64,000 nt of DNA from Eleginops maclovinus. Taxonomy: Eukaryota > Chordata > Actinopteri > Perciformes > Eleginopidae. Position numbers and translations under genes: made by a program. Of the stretch, positions 25,322 through 38,205 are shown in pieces (the first letter of the stretch is position 1; each line of letters starts with the position of its first letter). The stretch lies in the NCBI RefSeq assembly GCF_036324505.1, contig NC_086371.1:2545001-2609000 (forward strand), written 5' to 3'. The notes below the pieces were generated by a model that was given only the letters and a program-made list of their open reading frames with translations, was not told the DNA's origin and made no database searches.

Positions 25322-25727
25322 AGAAACTATTTGTATTCACTTGCTGACCCATGTCCTTGTTGCTTTGTTGGTTGTTTGTTTTTCTGATCACTGAAATGTT
25401 GCAGTGGATGAACGTTTGGACTTCTAGGTTGCGGTCGATGCCATAAAAGTTAGGGTTAGGGGTTATTTCAACTATGCTGCGCTCAAAGGGAAAGATATGC
25501 TCTGTGTTCACAAAGGTCTTAAGAAGCAATACACTTCAGAAGTAATTCATTGGAATTTCCTTAACCAACTGTGTGTGTCACCTAACCCTAACCCTGACTT
25601 TTAGGGCAGATCGATCGCAACCTAGAAGTTCAGAGTTTCATCCACTACAACTTTTCACTGATCAGAAGGAAAAACCAACCAATAAAGCAAAGGTGTAGGG
25701 TTAGCAAGTGAATAGGAATAGTTTCTA
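25322..25727. repeat. Imperfect inverted repeat (arms about 140-147 bp, spacer about 118 bp)
   Basis: The arm at 25322-25462 read in reverse complement (AACCCCTAACCCTAACTTTT, then CGCAACCTAGAAGT, CTGATCAGAA, AGCAAGTGAATA, ATAGTTTCT) matches the arm at 25581-25727 in order, with several substitutions and small gaps. The spacer carries TGCGCTCAAAGGGAAAGAT, which also resembles 24690-24710. A foldback structure or inverted duplication is the simplest description. Confidence 0.8.
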
Positions 25728-27019
25728 CCAATTGATTGCTTGTTTTCATGAACGGCTGAATGTTGGTAATTGTGGGCCGACTTTATCTCCTTTCCATTCG
25801 GTAAGGCTTGTCCCAGTATCTTCAAACAGCTCTTATCACGGCTGAAACTTTGAGATTTTGAGGTCATTTGACTCCTTATTTCAATCTAAGAACTTTCAAA
25901 AGGGGAAGGAACAGGAGAAAACTATGTTTTAGTAACAGAAACTATGCTTATAACTACAGAAAGCTGCAAACGTGCAACCCTGGCCACACATGTATATTTG
26001 CACACTTTTACTGCTCATGTGCGACTTTCAGTAGAAATGAGGCGTGAAGCAGACAGGTTGTACTGAAGCAGCGATTAGATCAGATCATGCCTCTGCAGGA
26101 GCGACCGAACAGAAGGTGAGCTCCCTGTTTATCTTCTCGTGTCCTCGTAAACGTAACCTGCTCTGAGATGGCTCCCCTGAGGAAGGCGCTTGAGTGTCAG
26201 AGAGCTCGTACAGTATATAAGTGACAAAACACAAACAGACAGAGTGGGGAGTGTAGCGGGAGGAACATCTGTGAATGAACTCGGCACAAAGACGACTGAC
26301 ACTTAGAAAGTAAACGTAAGAGGGTTGATGTGACACAATTTCACGCTTTAGATGGATCCCAAAGCCCTTTCAAAGTACACTTCCTTCAGAATCATCCAGT
26401 TTTACTCTGATTGAGGTGTTTACCGGAGGCTTTTTTAGTCAGAGTTTTAGAAAAATGCTGATGGCATGAGAGGAAAAGCTATGGCTCAGAAACTAGGGCT
26501 CTGTTTACGCCTGTTTGTTGATATTGTGCTTTAGTGGTGCATAATCCCAGACACTCTCAATTAAATTAGCACAAACCAGTTGTCACACAGGAAGCCTGGA
26601 GCTCCTCGGGCCCCGGGGAATCACGGGGCCTTGGGTCAGTCTGGAGCATTGTCTGGGATGCTAATCCAGGCTTGTCTGGAGAACATGGACACAGCATGGA
26701 CATCTGACCGGTAGCATTGGACAGAGCAATGAATCAGACATCTTCATTTTCTTTCTCACACTGAAGCAGTTTTAAACTCTTATTCAGATTATACATGGAA
26801 ACAATTCTCTGCATTTGTTAAGGTTTAAAGGATGTCCTCTGTGTCGTTATAACTTTAAAGGTGTAGGTGAAACTCATACAGTTTCCTGATTAGCTGATGC
26901 CTTTATTCAAACAGGAACAGTCTACTGCAATCAGGAAAGTGCTGGGAACTGGATTCACAATATGATTTCAACATATTTAGAAAGACAAATGGGAATTATA
27001 GAGTGCTCATTTTCAGGTT

Positions 27020-27125
27020 CAAAACTCCCAATGGAGGGAATTTGGGGATTTTAGCCTTTGCAGACCTTTTACGTGCGCTAAATCCTATAGAACACACTAC
27101 AGGAAAGGGAAAACCCCAAAAGCCT
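27020..27125 (-). repeat. Family A end fragment
   Basis: GGGGATTTTAGCCTTTGCAG, then AAATCCTATAGAACACACTA and AGGAAAGGGAAAACCCC, match the family A end in inverse orientation. Confidence 0.7.
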
Positions 27126-27549
27126 CCTCACAGGCACAAACTCAGGGGTCAGAGGTCACAGTAGTAGTTGTAGTACAGTCTGTCGTCCGGCTGCACTCTG
27201 CTGCCGAGTCTTTTCTCTGCCGTTGTCGTCGCAGTGAGTTAAGTTTGCAGATTGTTCAGCCGTGCAGCTCCGGGGGCGTCCGTGCTTTATAAGCCTCCTG
27301 CTGACACCACGTTCAGAGGCAAAGCACTTATTAAACAGCCGCTCCGAACCCAGCAGCCACTCACACGTGACTTAGCATTTTTGCAAGCACCTTGCTTTTT
27401 TGCATGGGAAGTGCTTAAAAACTAAAGTCCACGGCAGCAGCGGCTGCGAATGTGGGGGGGGGTGGGGGCACAGTGCAGCCGCTACTCAGCACTCCCCGGG
27501 ATTAGACTGCACACATCAACCCCGCAAACAGACAGAAAAGCCGACTTTA

Positions 27550-28170
27550 GCTGGAAAAAAGGAGGCAATGAATTTAAATTATGCATGAAGCGGAGGGCAT
27601 TTTGGGAAATAAGCGCCATTCCTCACGAGGGGCCACCCCCCCCACCTCCGTAAGCCCCCAGCCTCGGGTATCAAAGAACGATCTAATGTCACGCACAGAA
27701 GAAAGGTTACTTTCTGCATACGCATTGATATTTCTGCTTCCATCGCTAACCTTTCGCTATTCTAAACTGTGATTCTTTAAATGCGCACTCAGCCCTGCGT
27801 CCCTTTGTCTGTCCGTCTCCGAGGCGCCGGCATTAAGGGTAAAATAAAGGGGAGAAAGGGGGTAAAATCACTATCAAAAACATCAATTGATATTAGAAAA
27901 CAGTCAAATGAAGCATTCCCTGTTTGGTCGTGTGAAGGAAGAAGCAGCTGCGGTGTTATTTTTGCCTTAATTGGCTGTTTGTGCCACATAATTACGGCTT
28001 TAGCGTGTTTCTTCCTCCTTCAAATCAGCTGATCCTGTTTCACGCTCAGCGCCCTGCGTTTGATATGTGGTTTCCGTCTTTCAGCGACAAATTAGGAAAA
28101 ACGTTCCTGGCATGTTGCGAACTATTAGTGACTTTAAAAATATGCACTGAGCTTTAATTAATTTCCTTCA
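27550..28170. promoter_or_regulatory. Candidate conserved non-coding block about 1.5 kb upstream of the exon
   Basis: Repeat-free sequence with AATTTAAATTATGCATG, GCCTTAATTGGC, CACATAATTACGGC and CTTTAATTAATTTCC. Dense AT-rich homeodomain and POU-like motifs in a GC-mixed background suggest a constrained enhancer. The short open frames across it are not coding-like. Confidence 0.3.
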
Positions 28171-28889
28171 AATGGAGAGCTGTGTGTGTGGATAAAGGGA
28201 TAAAGTCAGTATTAATCTTTATCACCAGCTCCTGCCAGGTATGTCGGATGTTAGGGGGACAAAACAACATTTACAGAGGTCTTTAAACACTTTACCAGTC
28301 TTCTGTCAAATACAGTTCAGTGCAGGTAACTTTATTATCTCAAAGGAAATTGTTCAGCCAAAGAAATTAAACACAAAGGCCACAAACAAGCATCCAAACA
28401 CAAAAATACACAGAGCGGTGGGAAAACAATCCAATAAAGGACAGTTTGGATACTTCAGTTCCTTACACTGAATCTACACACCTGCAGTAGACCAGTCACT
28501 GTGGTTTCACGCACTGGTTTGCTGCTTTGACGCCTCAAGGTTGGCATTTTGACCGTCCCCATGATGGTTTTAGGAACCACATGGACCACCAAATGCTGGA
28601 AAATACATTTTGCTGGCAACTAACTCTGACAATTAACTTTAAAGAAGTGAACACATTGTGAAAATACACTGTCAGTCAAACTGAAGCCCCGCCTTCAAGC
28701 ATAACCTGCTTTGTTTCCCTTTAAAAGTTAACATTATTTACAACTTGAACATTATGATGCATTAACATAGACTTGAAACTAGAAATTGAGACCATGAACT
28801 CATCAGGAAAATGGTTCTTGGCGTAATTAATTAAGTCATAAGTGGGGTCATTTTCTCGTGGTCTTCTATACATTTGATTGACTCGAACC

Positions 28890-29300
28890 ATGTGTCGCCC
28901 CCTGCTGGATATTAGAGAGAATGCAGGTTCAAAGACGTCCAACATTGGCTTCACAAAGGTTTCACCTAACGTGATATACAATAAGGTACAATACAGAAAA
29001 AGGGAACGGACTGCACATTTGGGACAACTGTGGCTGTTCAGTTGTCTCTCAATCGGATCTATCCCAGCAGGCAACATGTTAATGCATCCTGTGCCAAGTT
29101 GGACCCTATAGCATGGCCAACGGTGTGTGAATGTGTGTGAATCTATGCTTGTGCCACCTTGCATGGCAGCCCCTGCCTCTGTATGAACGGGTAAATGATG
29201 GTTTGTTTATGTAAAGCGCTTCGAGGAGTCGTAAAGGCTGGGTAAAGTGCTGTCGGAAATTGAGTCTATTTGAGTCCATCCTGTCCATGCAGTGTAAAAA
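28890..29300. repeat. Dispersed-repeat fragments before the pcdh1 exon
   Basis: TGTCGCCCCCTGCTGG at about 28892 and the stretch 29115-29250 (GTGTGTGAATGTGTGTGAAT, GGCAGCCCCTGCCTC, GTAAAGCGCTTCGAGGAGTC) resemble short repeats that I know to be common in teleost introns. The 147-codon minus-strand frame across this region shows no recognisable domain and I do not call it a gene. Confidence 0.55.
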
Positions 29301-29679
29301 GTGCAAAATAATAACCCCTCCTTCGGTGAGCTTTGTACTTTAACTTGATCTCCATCTCTCACCTTGTCTTGTCTTCTCACTGTACATTTTACATTTAATT
29401 GAATATGCTATTCCTCGGACACTTAATGTGAATAATATCCTACTTTCACATGTTTTAGCTGTCCCTCCATATTGTATAACTGACAGATAGTCCACATATT
29501 CTATCAAATGAAAATATATAACTTTTTAGTTCTGTTTTATTTTCTGTTTGGAGATGTTTGTATTTTATGTTTGTGTCTTTTTATTTTCGCATTATGTGCA
29601 ATGCCTTGTTTTAACATGCTAATGTCATAAAAAGAATTCCCAAATGTTGTCGCTTATACGTTACTCATCCCTTCTTTGA

Positions 29680-29701
29680 CTCTTTGTGTCTCTCTCTGCA
29701 G
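29680..29701 (+). promoter_or_regulatory. Splice acceptor of the pcdh1 terminal exon
   Basis: A pyrimidine-rich tract ends in TGCAG directly before ACCTCAGGCC. Using this acceptor makes the protein begin inside the conserved D-L-R-P-L-P-D-V segment. The upstream exon must supply a final G to complete the Asp codon, so the intron is phase 1. Confidence 0.85.
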
Positions 29702-30126
29702 ACCTCAGGCCTCTTCCCGATGTGGCGATGACTGGTAACTGCACCCACGAGTGCACCGAGTTCGGCCACTCCGACTCCTGCTGGATGCCCGGCGGCGAGC
29801 CTTCCCCCACTCGCAAGGTATCCAACAACGTCCCCAAGCTTTCCACCTTCGTGCCTTACCAGGAAATGGACGGGCAGGAGCAGCTGATGGCCAACGGCAG
29901 CCCCAAGCCCCTGACGGAGGAGCGTGGGACGGGTACTGGCGGCGGCGGCGGCAGTGGTTCCAAAGTGGCTAACATGCGGTTCATGACGCCCTACAGCAGT
30001 GCCTACCCCGGAGACCCGTCCGGTAAAGACTGTGGGCGTGAGGAGATCCCGCTGAGCCAGGCGGTAGAGTATCACTCAGCCACCACTCCGACCGGCCAGA
30101 CCTCCAAGAGGGAGATCTACCTGTGA
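29702..30126 (+). CDS. pcdh1: Protocadherin-1 (pcdh1), terminal coding exon, partial gene
   Basis: Last coding exon of a delta-1 protocadherin, a single-pass adhesion protein of the plasma membrane; only the end of the cytoplasmic tail is here. The exon follows a pyrimidine-rich tract ending in CAG at 29699-29701, which splits an Asp codon after its first base (phase 1). The 141 residues from that Asp begin DLRPLPDVAMTGNCT and contain CTHECTEFGHSDSCWMP, the cysteine-rich motif shared by delta-protocadherin tails, then KLSTFVPYQ and the terminal KREIYL before TGA at 30124-30126. As I recall the human protein, PCDH1 has the same order and nearly the same PDVAMTG, STFVPYQ and KREIYL segments, while PCDH9 and PCDH11 differ there. 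A run of five glycines encoded by GGC codons at about 29939-29953 is a probable lineage-specific insertion. The ATG at 29686 is intronic and is not a start. Family is clear; the a or b paralogue cannot be decided. Confidence 0.93.
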
Positions 30127-31794
30127 GGGCGAAGCCTTCCACATTAAATCCCCCTGGGAACCACCTCTCCTACGCACCTGATCATCCCCCGTCGCTGCTC
30201 GCCACCACCTGTCCCGCCCCCTCACTGCCGCCCCCTGTGCCTACTACTACCAACGCCCCTTCTTCCTTTTTATAACTGCATCCACCGTACAAGGCTTTAG
30301 ACCCTCGCCCACCTCGACCCACTGCCTCCACCCTCCTCTAAAAACCAATCAAATGTAAAATAGAATGAAATCAATTGAAGAAAACACGCGGCGACTGCTG
30401 CTGCGGAAGGAATGTAAACTACACCACATCGTTGTGATAATTTAATGGGAAACTATTTAGCTACTCACGTATTTGAGTTGGATTTTTGTGCGTTGCTTTA
30501 GGCTTTGTTGCTGTGTTGGAACAGAAAAAGAAAAAACACCTTCGGGGAGGAGAAGGAAAGAACTATTTGTAAATCCTACTTAAGTATACTGTGCAATGCT
30601 ATCTATCCTGAATATCTTTTGGATTTGTTTGATTTGTTTTTTTAATTTTTCTCTGTCGACTCCGGAGCCTTCGGGAAATACATTTCCGAGCCGTGTTGCA
30701 TCAAATCAACTGGGCTTGTTTTTATCAGGAACAGCTTGTCATCAACATAAGACGTTTGTAGAAACGCAGCTGTTTTCCAACCTCCGGAGTTGCAGTTTTT
30801 TCAGGTCAGTTAATTTTTTTTGTTGCTGTGAAGAGGTCTTTTTTCAGTGTACAGAGCTGTAAATACTACAAACAGTGACAGAGGAAACTGCTGTGGCTGT
30901 AAGTGTGGATCCGTGGCTGTCGTGCTGTCTGCAGAGCTTCGTGTAACGTCTGATTGATGGACTGAAAACTTCGGCATGCACAGAGGAACGATGCCACGGC
31001 GTTCGCCTCCCACTGCAGGAACCTCAACTCTTGAGCATCACCGACGGTGCCGAGTTATAAACACAAGACTTTTTATTTTAACTCTCTACGACTTTACTAC
31101 TCGGATCAACTAGGGTTTAAGAAGGGTCAAAATCATGTCAATTTACTCATAACCAAGCCAGTGGGTCGGTCAAAGCTGGGTATCCAAGTACATATTGTAT
31201 TCTTAATGCTCTTGTCAGTAGTATACCATGAAAGCGAAACCAAACGTGCGATGGTTATTGTCACAGGAAGCTATCAAAAGAAGAAGTCCCATCGAAACAT
31301 ACACTTTGTTTTTTCTCTGTAAAAAAATATCCTTCATTTTAGAATATTTCAACTTTTCCACCAACAGCATAAGAACCGTGTAAACATATGATTCCATGTC
31401 AAACAAACATTCACATGTGGGATGTTTAGGGGTTTTTATATAGCTTTGTCTTTAGGCTGATCGTTGTGGAGATGAAATTAAAAATAGTATATCAAGAACA
31501 AACCTGAATTGGCCACATTTCTTTAAAACTCATTATTGTTTTTGAAGTCAAGATAAAATGTCAAACAGTAATTGGCTCTTTCTTCACTAATGTGAAAATG
31601 TGTTGTCTGTTTATGTTTGAAATCGACCTAAACTTCAGAAAAACATCCAGAAAAAGTCCCTGAAATGGTGATTAAAAGAGTACCAACTCAAAAGGGTTTA
31701 TCCTCTGAGGAGCAAGAATTATCCCGGCAGGCTGATGATTTCCTTTTGGATATTTAAGTGAAAGGAAATTTGTCAAAATGAAGAAAGATCAGGG

Positions 31795-32475
31795 AGTTTT
31801 AATCCTCTTGGGAACATGAATATTCAAAATGCATTCAACCCATTTGTTTTGGAGATTCAGAACCTGGTCGAGGATCAAATCATAAGCATCGAAATTATGA
31901 GGAAGAAGAAAAAGATGTTGTGTTTTCATCCTCTGAGAAAAGTGAATATTTATTCATTTGGAAATGTGTTGTCCTGACGTAAAGAAATCAGTCCTTAGAT
32001 TCATCCTCTCCATCTCCCCATTAGTCTGGGAGATACTGAACCTGGTTGGGGGACAAATCTTGGGTCAGGTTTGGAAAGGTGCTGCTATAACGAAAGGTTG
32101 GAGGTCATCAGAGTCACTGGGGTTTCATCCTCTGGGGATCATGAATATTCAGAGTTAATTGGACTACAATCTGCCTGTTGGTTTTGGAGATATTGAACCT
32201 GGTTAAGGACCAAATCATGTGTCAGAAAGCTGCTGATTTAGGTTTTGAAGAACATTGAGATGAAGCTGCATCAAAATCTGCTTGGAGAAAGATTTGGTAT
32301 TGTAATCCTCTGAGGAACATGAATATTCAGAGTTAATTTGACTATAATCTGCTCTTTGGAGATACTGAACCTGGGTAGACAATTAAACCAGGGTCAAGTT
32401 TGGAAACGTTTTTCTGGTGGTGATGCTGAAAGCAAGGTCAGGTTTCGTCCTCTTGGGAACATGACATCCACAGCC
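31795..32475. repeat. Degenerate tandem repeat, unit about 145-180 bp
   Basis: AATCCTCTTGGGAACATGAA near 31800, TCATCCTCTGGGGATCATGA near 32123, AATCCTCTGAGGAACATGAA near 32303 and TCCTCTTGGGAACATGAC near 32448 start units that continue with TATTCAGAGTTAATT, GGAGATA(C/T)TGAACCTGG and CCA(A/G)-rich sequence. It resembles the TCATCCTCTGGGGACCATGA motif common in fish 3' UTRs. Confidence 0.7.
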
Positions 32476-32479
32476 AGTC

Positions 32480-34453
32480 GTTGATATATCTCACTTAAGT
32501 TCCTGCAAGAAAGCATAACATCCCTATCGTTGAAACAATCCTAACCCATAATCAATTAATCACATGACGATCGCTAGACTCCTAACACAAAGCCTTTAAA
32601 GACCCAAAAGAGGTGATAAACGGTCTGTTGTGGTCCCAGCTGTGAGTATCCGTCCACCTCGGCACAGCTGTGGGGTGTGTGTGTTGTGTTTGTGGAAACT
32701 GGAGAACGTTTCCCCGCTGTGTTTTGGAGCCTGAAGGAATAGCTCTCTGGTCAGTGTCGCCTCTTGTTAGTTCCCACCTCTTTACCTCCTCAGTGTGAGG
32801 CCAAGCAATTTGGCATTTAGCAGAAGTATTTATTAAACCTGTTAGCTCTGTGCAGCAGGGGAGGTGGTGGGCTCCACTTCCTGCGGTGCTGCAGGATTAA
32901 TAACACCTGTACATGCTTCAGTCCACTAACACCCCGCCACAGCGCGCCACAGAAACCATGATTACAGCCCGAGGCTCTGCACATTACCAGCGATCATTTG
33001 CGCCAGTAAAAGCGTGAGGAAGTTCATTCATTCTGAGGCCTGTGTTAATGGGTAATGGGAGATTTTCACCTGTAGTGATGCACACAAGCTGAGAGTGGAT
33101 GGATGGAAGGGAAGGCACAGTGAGAGACGGCGCTGCACACGCTCTCTCTAACAAGTCTTACAGTCTCACACTGAGTCCTGAAGACTTGAAACAAAGTGAG
33201 GAATCAGCCGGATAACTTCCCCGGCTTCCAAGTCAGTGTGTAAAGTGTAGGAATGCATTTATATTTTGCACAAATATCAGCATATTTCCTAACCTTTAGG
33301 GACTGGACTAGAAGCTCACACAAAACTAGAGATTTATTGATCTTAAAATAACTACTGACCATCTTCAAAATGTTGAAGTTCGACTTTATGCAGACGACCT
33401 CTTGGTGTCCATTGTGTGCTGCACCTAAACCAAACATTGGACCTTAAATTCTCTGAATACAACTCAATTATTGGAGATAGGATGGTGTTCTGTCCACTGC
33501 CACACCTTGTCTGATCCAGAGTTTATACTATGGAGTTTGTTTAAGGAACAAAATGAAACTAGAAGTCTAGCGTTCCTCTCCTGCTTCAGCTCCCACTAAT
33601 TTATTCATTTCTCGAAACGTCCTGAAACAAAGAAAGCTGCCGTGGGAAAAGTGGGATTATCTCTCGACGGCTGAATATGAGACTAAATGACTTTGTTTTC
33701 CGCTGCGTTGTGTGATGTGAACATCCACCTCCAGTATCACAGAGGGAACTTCAAAGCGGCGCCGGCAGGCAGCAACGCCTTCAAAGTTTAAACACGCTGC
33801 TAAACACGGGTCGCTGCGTCTCTTCTATTAGGCAAACAATCACCTTAACTGAGAAAACAGAACCCCTGCTTCCTTGTTTTCTGCTTAATTGGCTCTAATT
33901 TTAGACCCTGCATACATTTGTTTGAGGCTCGAGGTAGGGGGGAGGGTATCTCGATTCAAACCCCGATTTGTCCAGGCTGCGGAAGGTGGTTTGATTCATG
34001 GGCGTCGTATCTGCCTGTTCAGAAAGCACGCTGTCACAGTGGTCCCCAGCACATAAATCTCCCATCATTCAACCCTCCCTGTGACAGAGATTTAGAGTTC
34101 ACCGTCACCGCTCCCCGTCTCCCCTCCTGTGATTTAACGCCGGCGCTCAGAGGTCTTGATTGATTATTTACACGCCCAACTCGGAGGTCCACATCGACTC
34201 TCCTCCTTCCTCTTTTTCCCATTGCCACGCTTCACCGTTTCCCCCGTAAACAAGTCATTTTTTTTCCTCTCCGTAATGCTCCCAGGCGGACGCTGTGTTG
34301 TGCTGCATGGGCTAAAGATAAAGGAGAGAGGCCGGAGTCCTGAAGCGCCGGGTTACCCTCAACGCTTTGGCTTCAATTAACCCCAGGAGAAGGAAAGCAA
34401 CCTCTGGTGACCTCTGGTGACCTTCAGTGTTTCTGTTGACAGACTCAAGACTT

Positions 34454-34492
<39 letters not shown>

Positions 34493-37400
34493 GTGCAGTT
34501 ATTTTTGATAAAACAGGTATGCAAGGGTTTTAAACGTTTTCTATTTTCCAGTTTCCCAGCCAATAAAAATAAGGAAATTAGAGTGGATCACATGGCCAAA
34601 AGTATATGGACAGTCATCCATTTCAACCGTAGGATGTATTTGAATATGGGAAAGTTGTATTAATAAATCCAATAAAACCAAATAGAATAGGGGGGAATAC
34701 AAAAATGTAGCTAAGAATGAATATAAAAATAAAATTAGAGATTCAAATCTGGGAAATTTAGACAAATTCCATATTTTTCAGTGAAAGTTTGACTTCAAAA
34801 CATTTATATTTACAGTATTTCATTTGTCTCATTGCATACTGTATGTAGTATATATGTATTCCTTTCACATCAACATTTCCTACTTACAAAATTCAGTATG
34901 CATGCATTTCTGAAATCAGATAAATATTCTGGAGAGGAATCAGTCGACAAAGATAGAAAGATAGAGGAGATCAATCTCAGCAGCTGCTCCTCCTCTCAAT
35001 TAGTCGTCTGTAGATTTCTAAAGCCCCCTGAAGCTCTTCATACTTCTAAATCTCTCAAATATATTAAAGGGGAATTTTACTAATCAGATATCAGAGAGTA
35101 TTTGACAGGATTGAGAGGAAGGTCTTGAGCCTTTTACTTTAATATCTCTGCTGATGTGCATTATTCACCTCCACAGGCAGCCTGAAAGTCATGTTGTATT
35201 TCTAAATACACAATCAACATCTAAAATGATCCATGTATAAGGTACTGTTTCAGCGCTTACTAAATTAAAGTTCACTTCTAAAAACACTTTAAAGACTCAC
35301 TGATTTATAATTAAATGCATAACTTCTGAAATGCTTTGGTTTGTTTGAAATCAATGAATGGTTTACTACTGACAGGCATTATTTGTGAATGAAATCCACT
35401 GCTGTGCTTTGACCAAAATGTTTGGTCTCCTGAAACACAGACTGCGTCTCAAATATATGCTTTATTGTTTCTGTAGTGATCTCTTGTACTTGATGCATTC
35501 ATCTATATCTTTCAGCCAACACATGTTTGCAATGAGGAAGAAACAGCTAATAATCTCCACCTCGGAAAAATGTTGGTGGTGGAGACCAAAAACGGAGCCA
35601 AAATTGAGGGATAATTGGACTTGCTTTTACCCGGTAAAACATCCAATGGGACAATCACGTTATTGTGTTAGCTCTGTTGCTAATATAGGTCAGTTTGTGT
35701 GATGATAGCTTGTTATACAGGCCAAAAGTTGGCCAAAAATACAAATTCAGCTTTAACATTATGATCAACAACCCAATTTTTTTTCTGATTTTAGATTTTC
35801 CACGATAACCAAAAGTTTCCTAATAAATCCGAATGTTATTATATTTATTTCTCACACTGATTTTGAATCGTACCATTGTGAGAAAACTTCACACTCTCTT
35901 CCCAAAAGTCACAAAACTTCTGTTCAAATCAAACAGATTGCAGTGACATCAGGTTTATTTGACTCAATGTAATTTTAGAAAATAGGTTCGATTTCCAGAA
36001 GGTAATTTGAGACGCAGTCTGTATTTCTGACGCAGTTTTCCTCTCTTTATGAATCATGTTGTTGCACCGGGATGTGTTCCTAAAGGACCGTGAAACATGA
36101 ATGTTTTTTTGGTTTCTAAATCTGTGCAGTTTAATGAGACCTTCACTTTGATCAAACACACAAAATGAAGTATTATTGTATTCAATGTTTCTCCTCAGTC
36201 GGACTCAGTCAGTGACATTATGACTCAGTGAATTCATCCTCGTTCCTCTGTCCATTTATATTTAGTCCGGAACAAGTGTCACTCTCATGATGTCCTTCTT
36301 TTTATGCCATTGATGGTTTTATTGAAGTCGCAGAATTAGGAAACAGCGGAGGCTTTATTCAGAGATCTTCCTCCATCTAGAGGCAACTCAGAAGCCCATT
36401 TCCAAACCTTTAAACATGTCTAAGTGCTTCAGTCATTCAGGTTTCTTCCTCAGAATGCAGAATGCTGGATGAACAACATTTCATTTGGTATATTAGAAAG
36501 GAACATGTCGTGATTCCTACATAAATGTACTTTAATTAGCGTTGGCTTACCTTAATGTTCTTTAATTAAATATATATTATTTATACAGAACATTATCACA
36601 TTTGTCTCAGGGGGCTTTATGATGTCTGAAAACACCCAAAGAAACCCCAAAATTAAAACAGCTGCTGTCTAACTAACAGCTTAAACTTCGTATTTACAGT
36701 TTATTTAAAACCTTGTATCTTCAATTTGTTGGGGGAGATAAAATGCAGAATTGTTACAAAAACTTCCCTTTTTTTTATAACGTAAGAAAACAGTACTTTA
36801 GTTTTTTTTAAGGAAGTAACCCTTTAATATCGCACCTGTTCTGCTACATCTGAAATGATTTGGAAGGCCATAACCTTTTAAAGAGGCTTGCCACCAAATT
36901 AAATTTACATTAAATTGGGGTAATTACCGGAGACAGAAATATTGAGACTTAAAGTAATAAGTTTGGCTCCGCTGAGAAAACCAGCTGGCCGTTTTTTTTT
37001 TCTTCTCAACCATGAGAGCAATTTAACCAATTATACATATCCAAACTGTTTTGACAGGCTCTGTAATATCTCCTTAATTGACTTTGACAAGTAAAATGGG
37101 TAGTGTCCCTTTAATAAAACACAAGGCACGACAGCTTTGACTGATTAATATTCTTTTAGCGTGAGTTTCTCTCTCATTAGTGTCATTTTTAGGATCAAAT
37201 GTCTGCTTTGCATCCCAGTGGTTTAACAATAATTGAAACTGCAACTCAAAACCCACACTGAAAATCTTTCTGCATTTGATTTTCATCAGTTCTGTGAAGT
37301 TTATCAGTAAAAAGTCAACAGTGCGAGAGCGAGAGACAACATGAGAGCTGCAGACTTGTTCCACATGAAACCATGTGATAACGTTTGGAGTGGTTTGCTG

Positions 37401-38200
37401 TTTTTTGGTTGTGTATTATACTGAGGCTGGAGTCTCTGAGGAACGAGGCTTCAGCTGAGCATGAGACAAACCAACTTTATAAATATTATACATTTTCGTT
37501 GTTGTCGCGGTTGCTTTTATCAATGTTATGGAACCAACACTGCTATAGTCATATTGTATGAATATAAATGGTCGTTGCTGTTTTGTACCGGACGCAGCGG
37601 TGTAAAGGATGTTTTCTGAGCGGGCGGACGGGACTCTGTGTTTCTTTACTAAACCCCAAACAGGAAGTCAGGCTCCTCTGATGGAGAGTGGCAGTGACCT
37701 TGTGATCATGCCTTATCTCAACCACAAGATCATGCTTTGATTCCTCAGGATGCGAGACAATTAGCCTTAAGAAACAACATGAGCAGCACATGAACATAAT
37801 TACTGAACATCACGAAAAGAACATTAACCCCAACAAAGAACGAGCCAACTATTTTTACAGGCGGTGATTTTTCAGTGGAGAAAAAACATGAATATAATGA
37901 AAGTGATGTAATTAACTCAAAATAACAATCGACAAATCATAATTCATGAGCTGTACAATTTGTTATCTCGACTGAGTATGTCAATTATTACCAAGCTGAT
38001 TAGAAAAGTTTTGAAATATGAAAAAATATCAGCTGAGCGGATTTTATGTAGAACCAAAAGTTCTACTTGGAAATGTGTTATTTATGGGAGAGGATTAGAG
38101 CCACGTGAACATTTGAGGTCTGACCAAAAGGGATTTTTCTTTTAAGTTCTGAAATTAAAGTCAAAGTAAGAATGAGAATAGACTCCCACTTTTTTCTCAA
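32480..38200. other. No recognisable gene downstream of pcdh1
   Basis: Unique AT-rich sequence with one TG microsatellite. Either distal 3' UTR or intergenic. The block at 33.6-34.4 kb is GC-richer (AAGCGGCGCCGGCAGG) and could be conserved. No frame here resembles a known protein. Confidence 0.45.
34457..34495. repeat. (TG)n microsatellite
   Basis: TG run with one CG interruption near its right end. Confidence 0.93.
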
Positions 38201-38205
38201 AATTC

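Noticed and set aside
28721..29164. A 147-codon minus frame
   Set aside because: It runs across fragments of dispersed repeats and shows no recognisable domain.
29686..29701. ATG at 29686 as a start for the pcdh1 frame
   Set aside because: It lies in the polypyrimidine tract of the splice acceptor. The conserved protein begins at the acceptor in phase 1.
29665..30075. Minus-strand 136-codon frame over the pcdh1 exon
   Set aside because: Antisense shadow of a GC-rich conserved exon.
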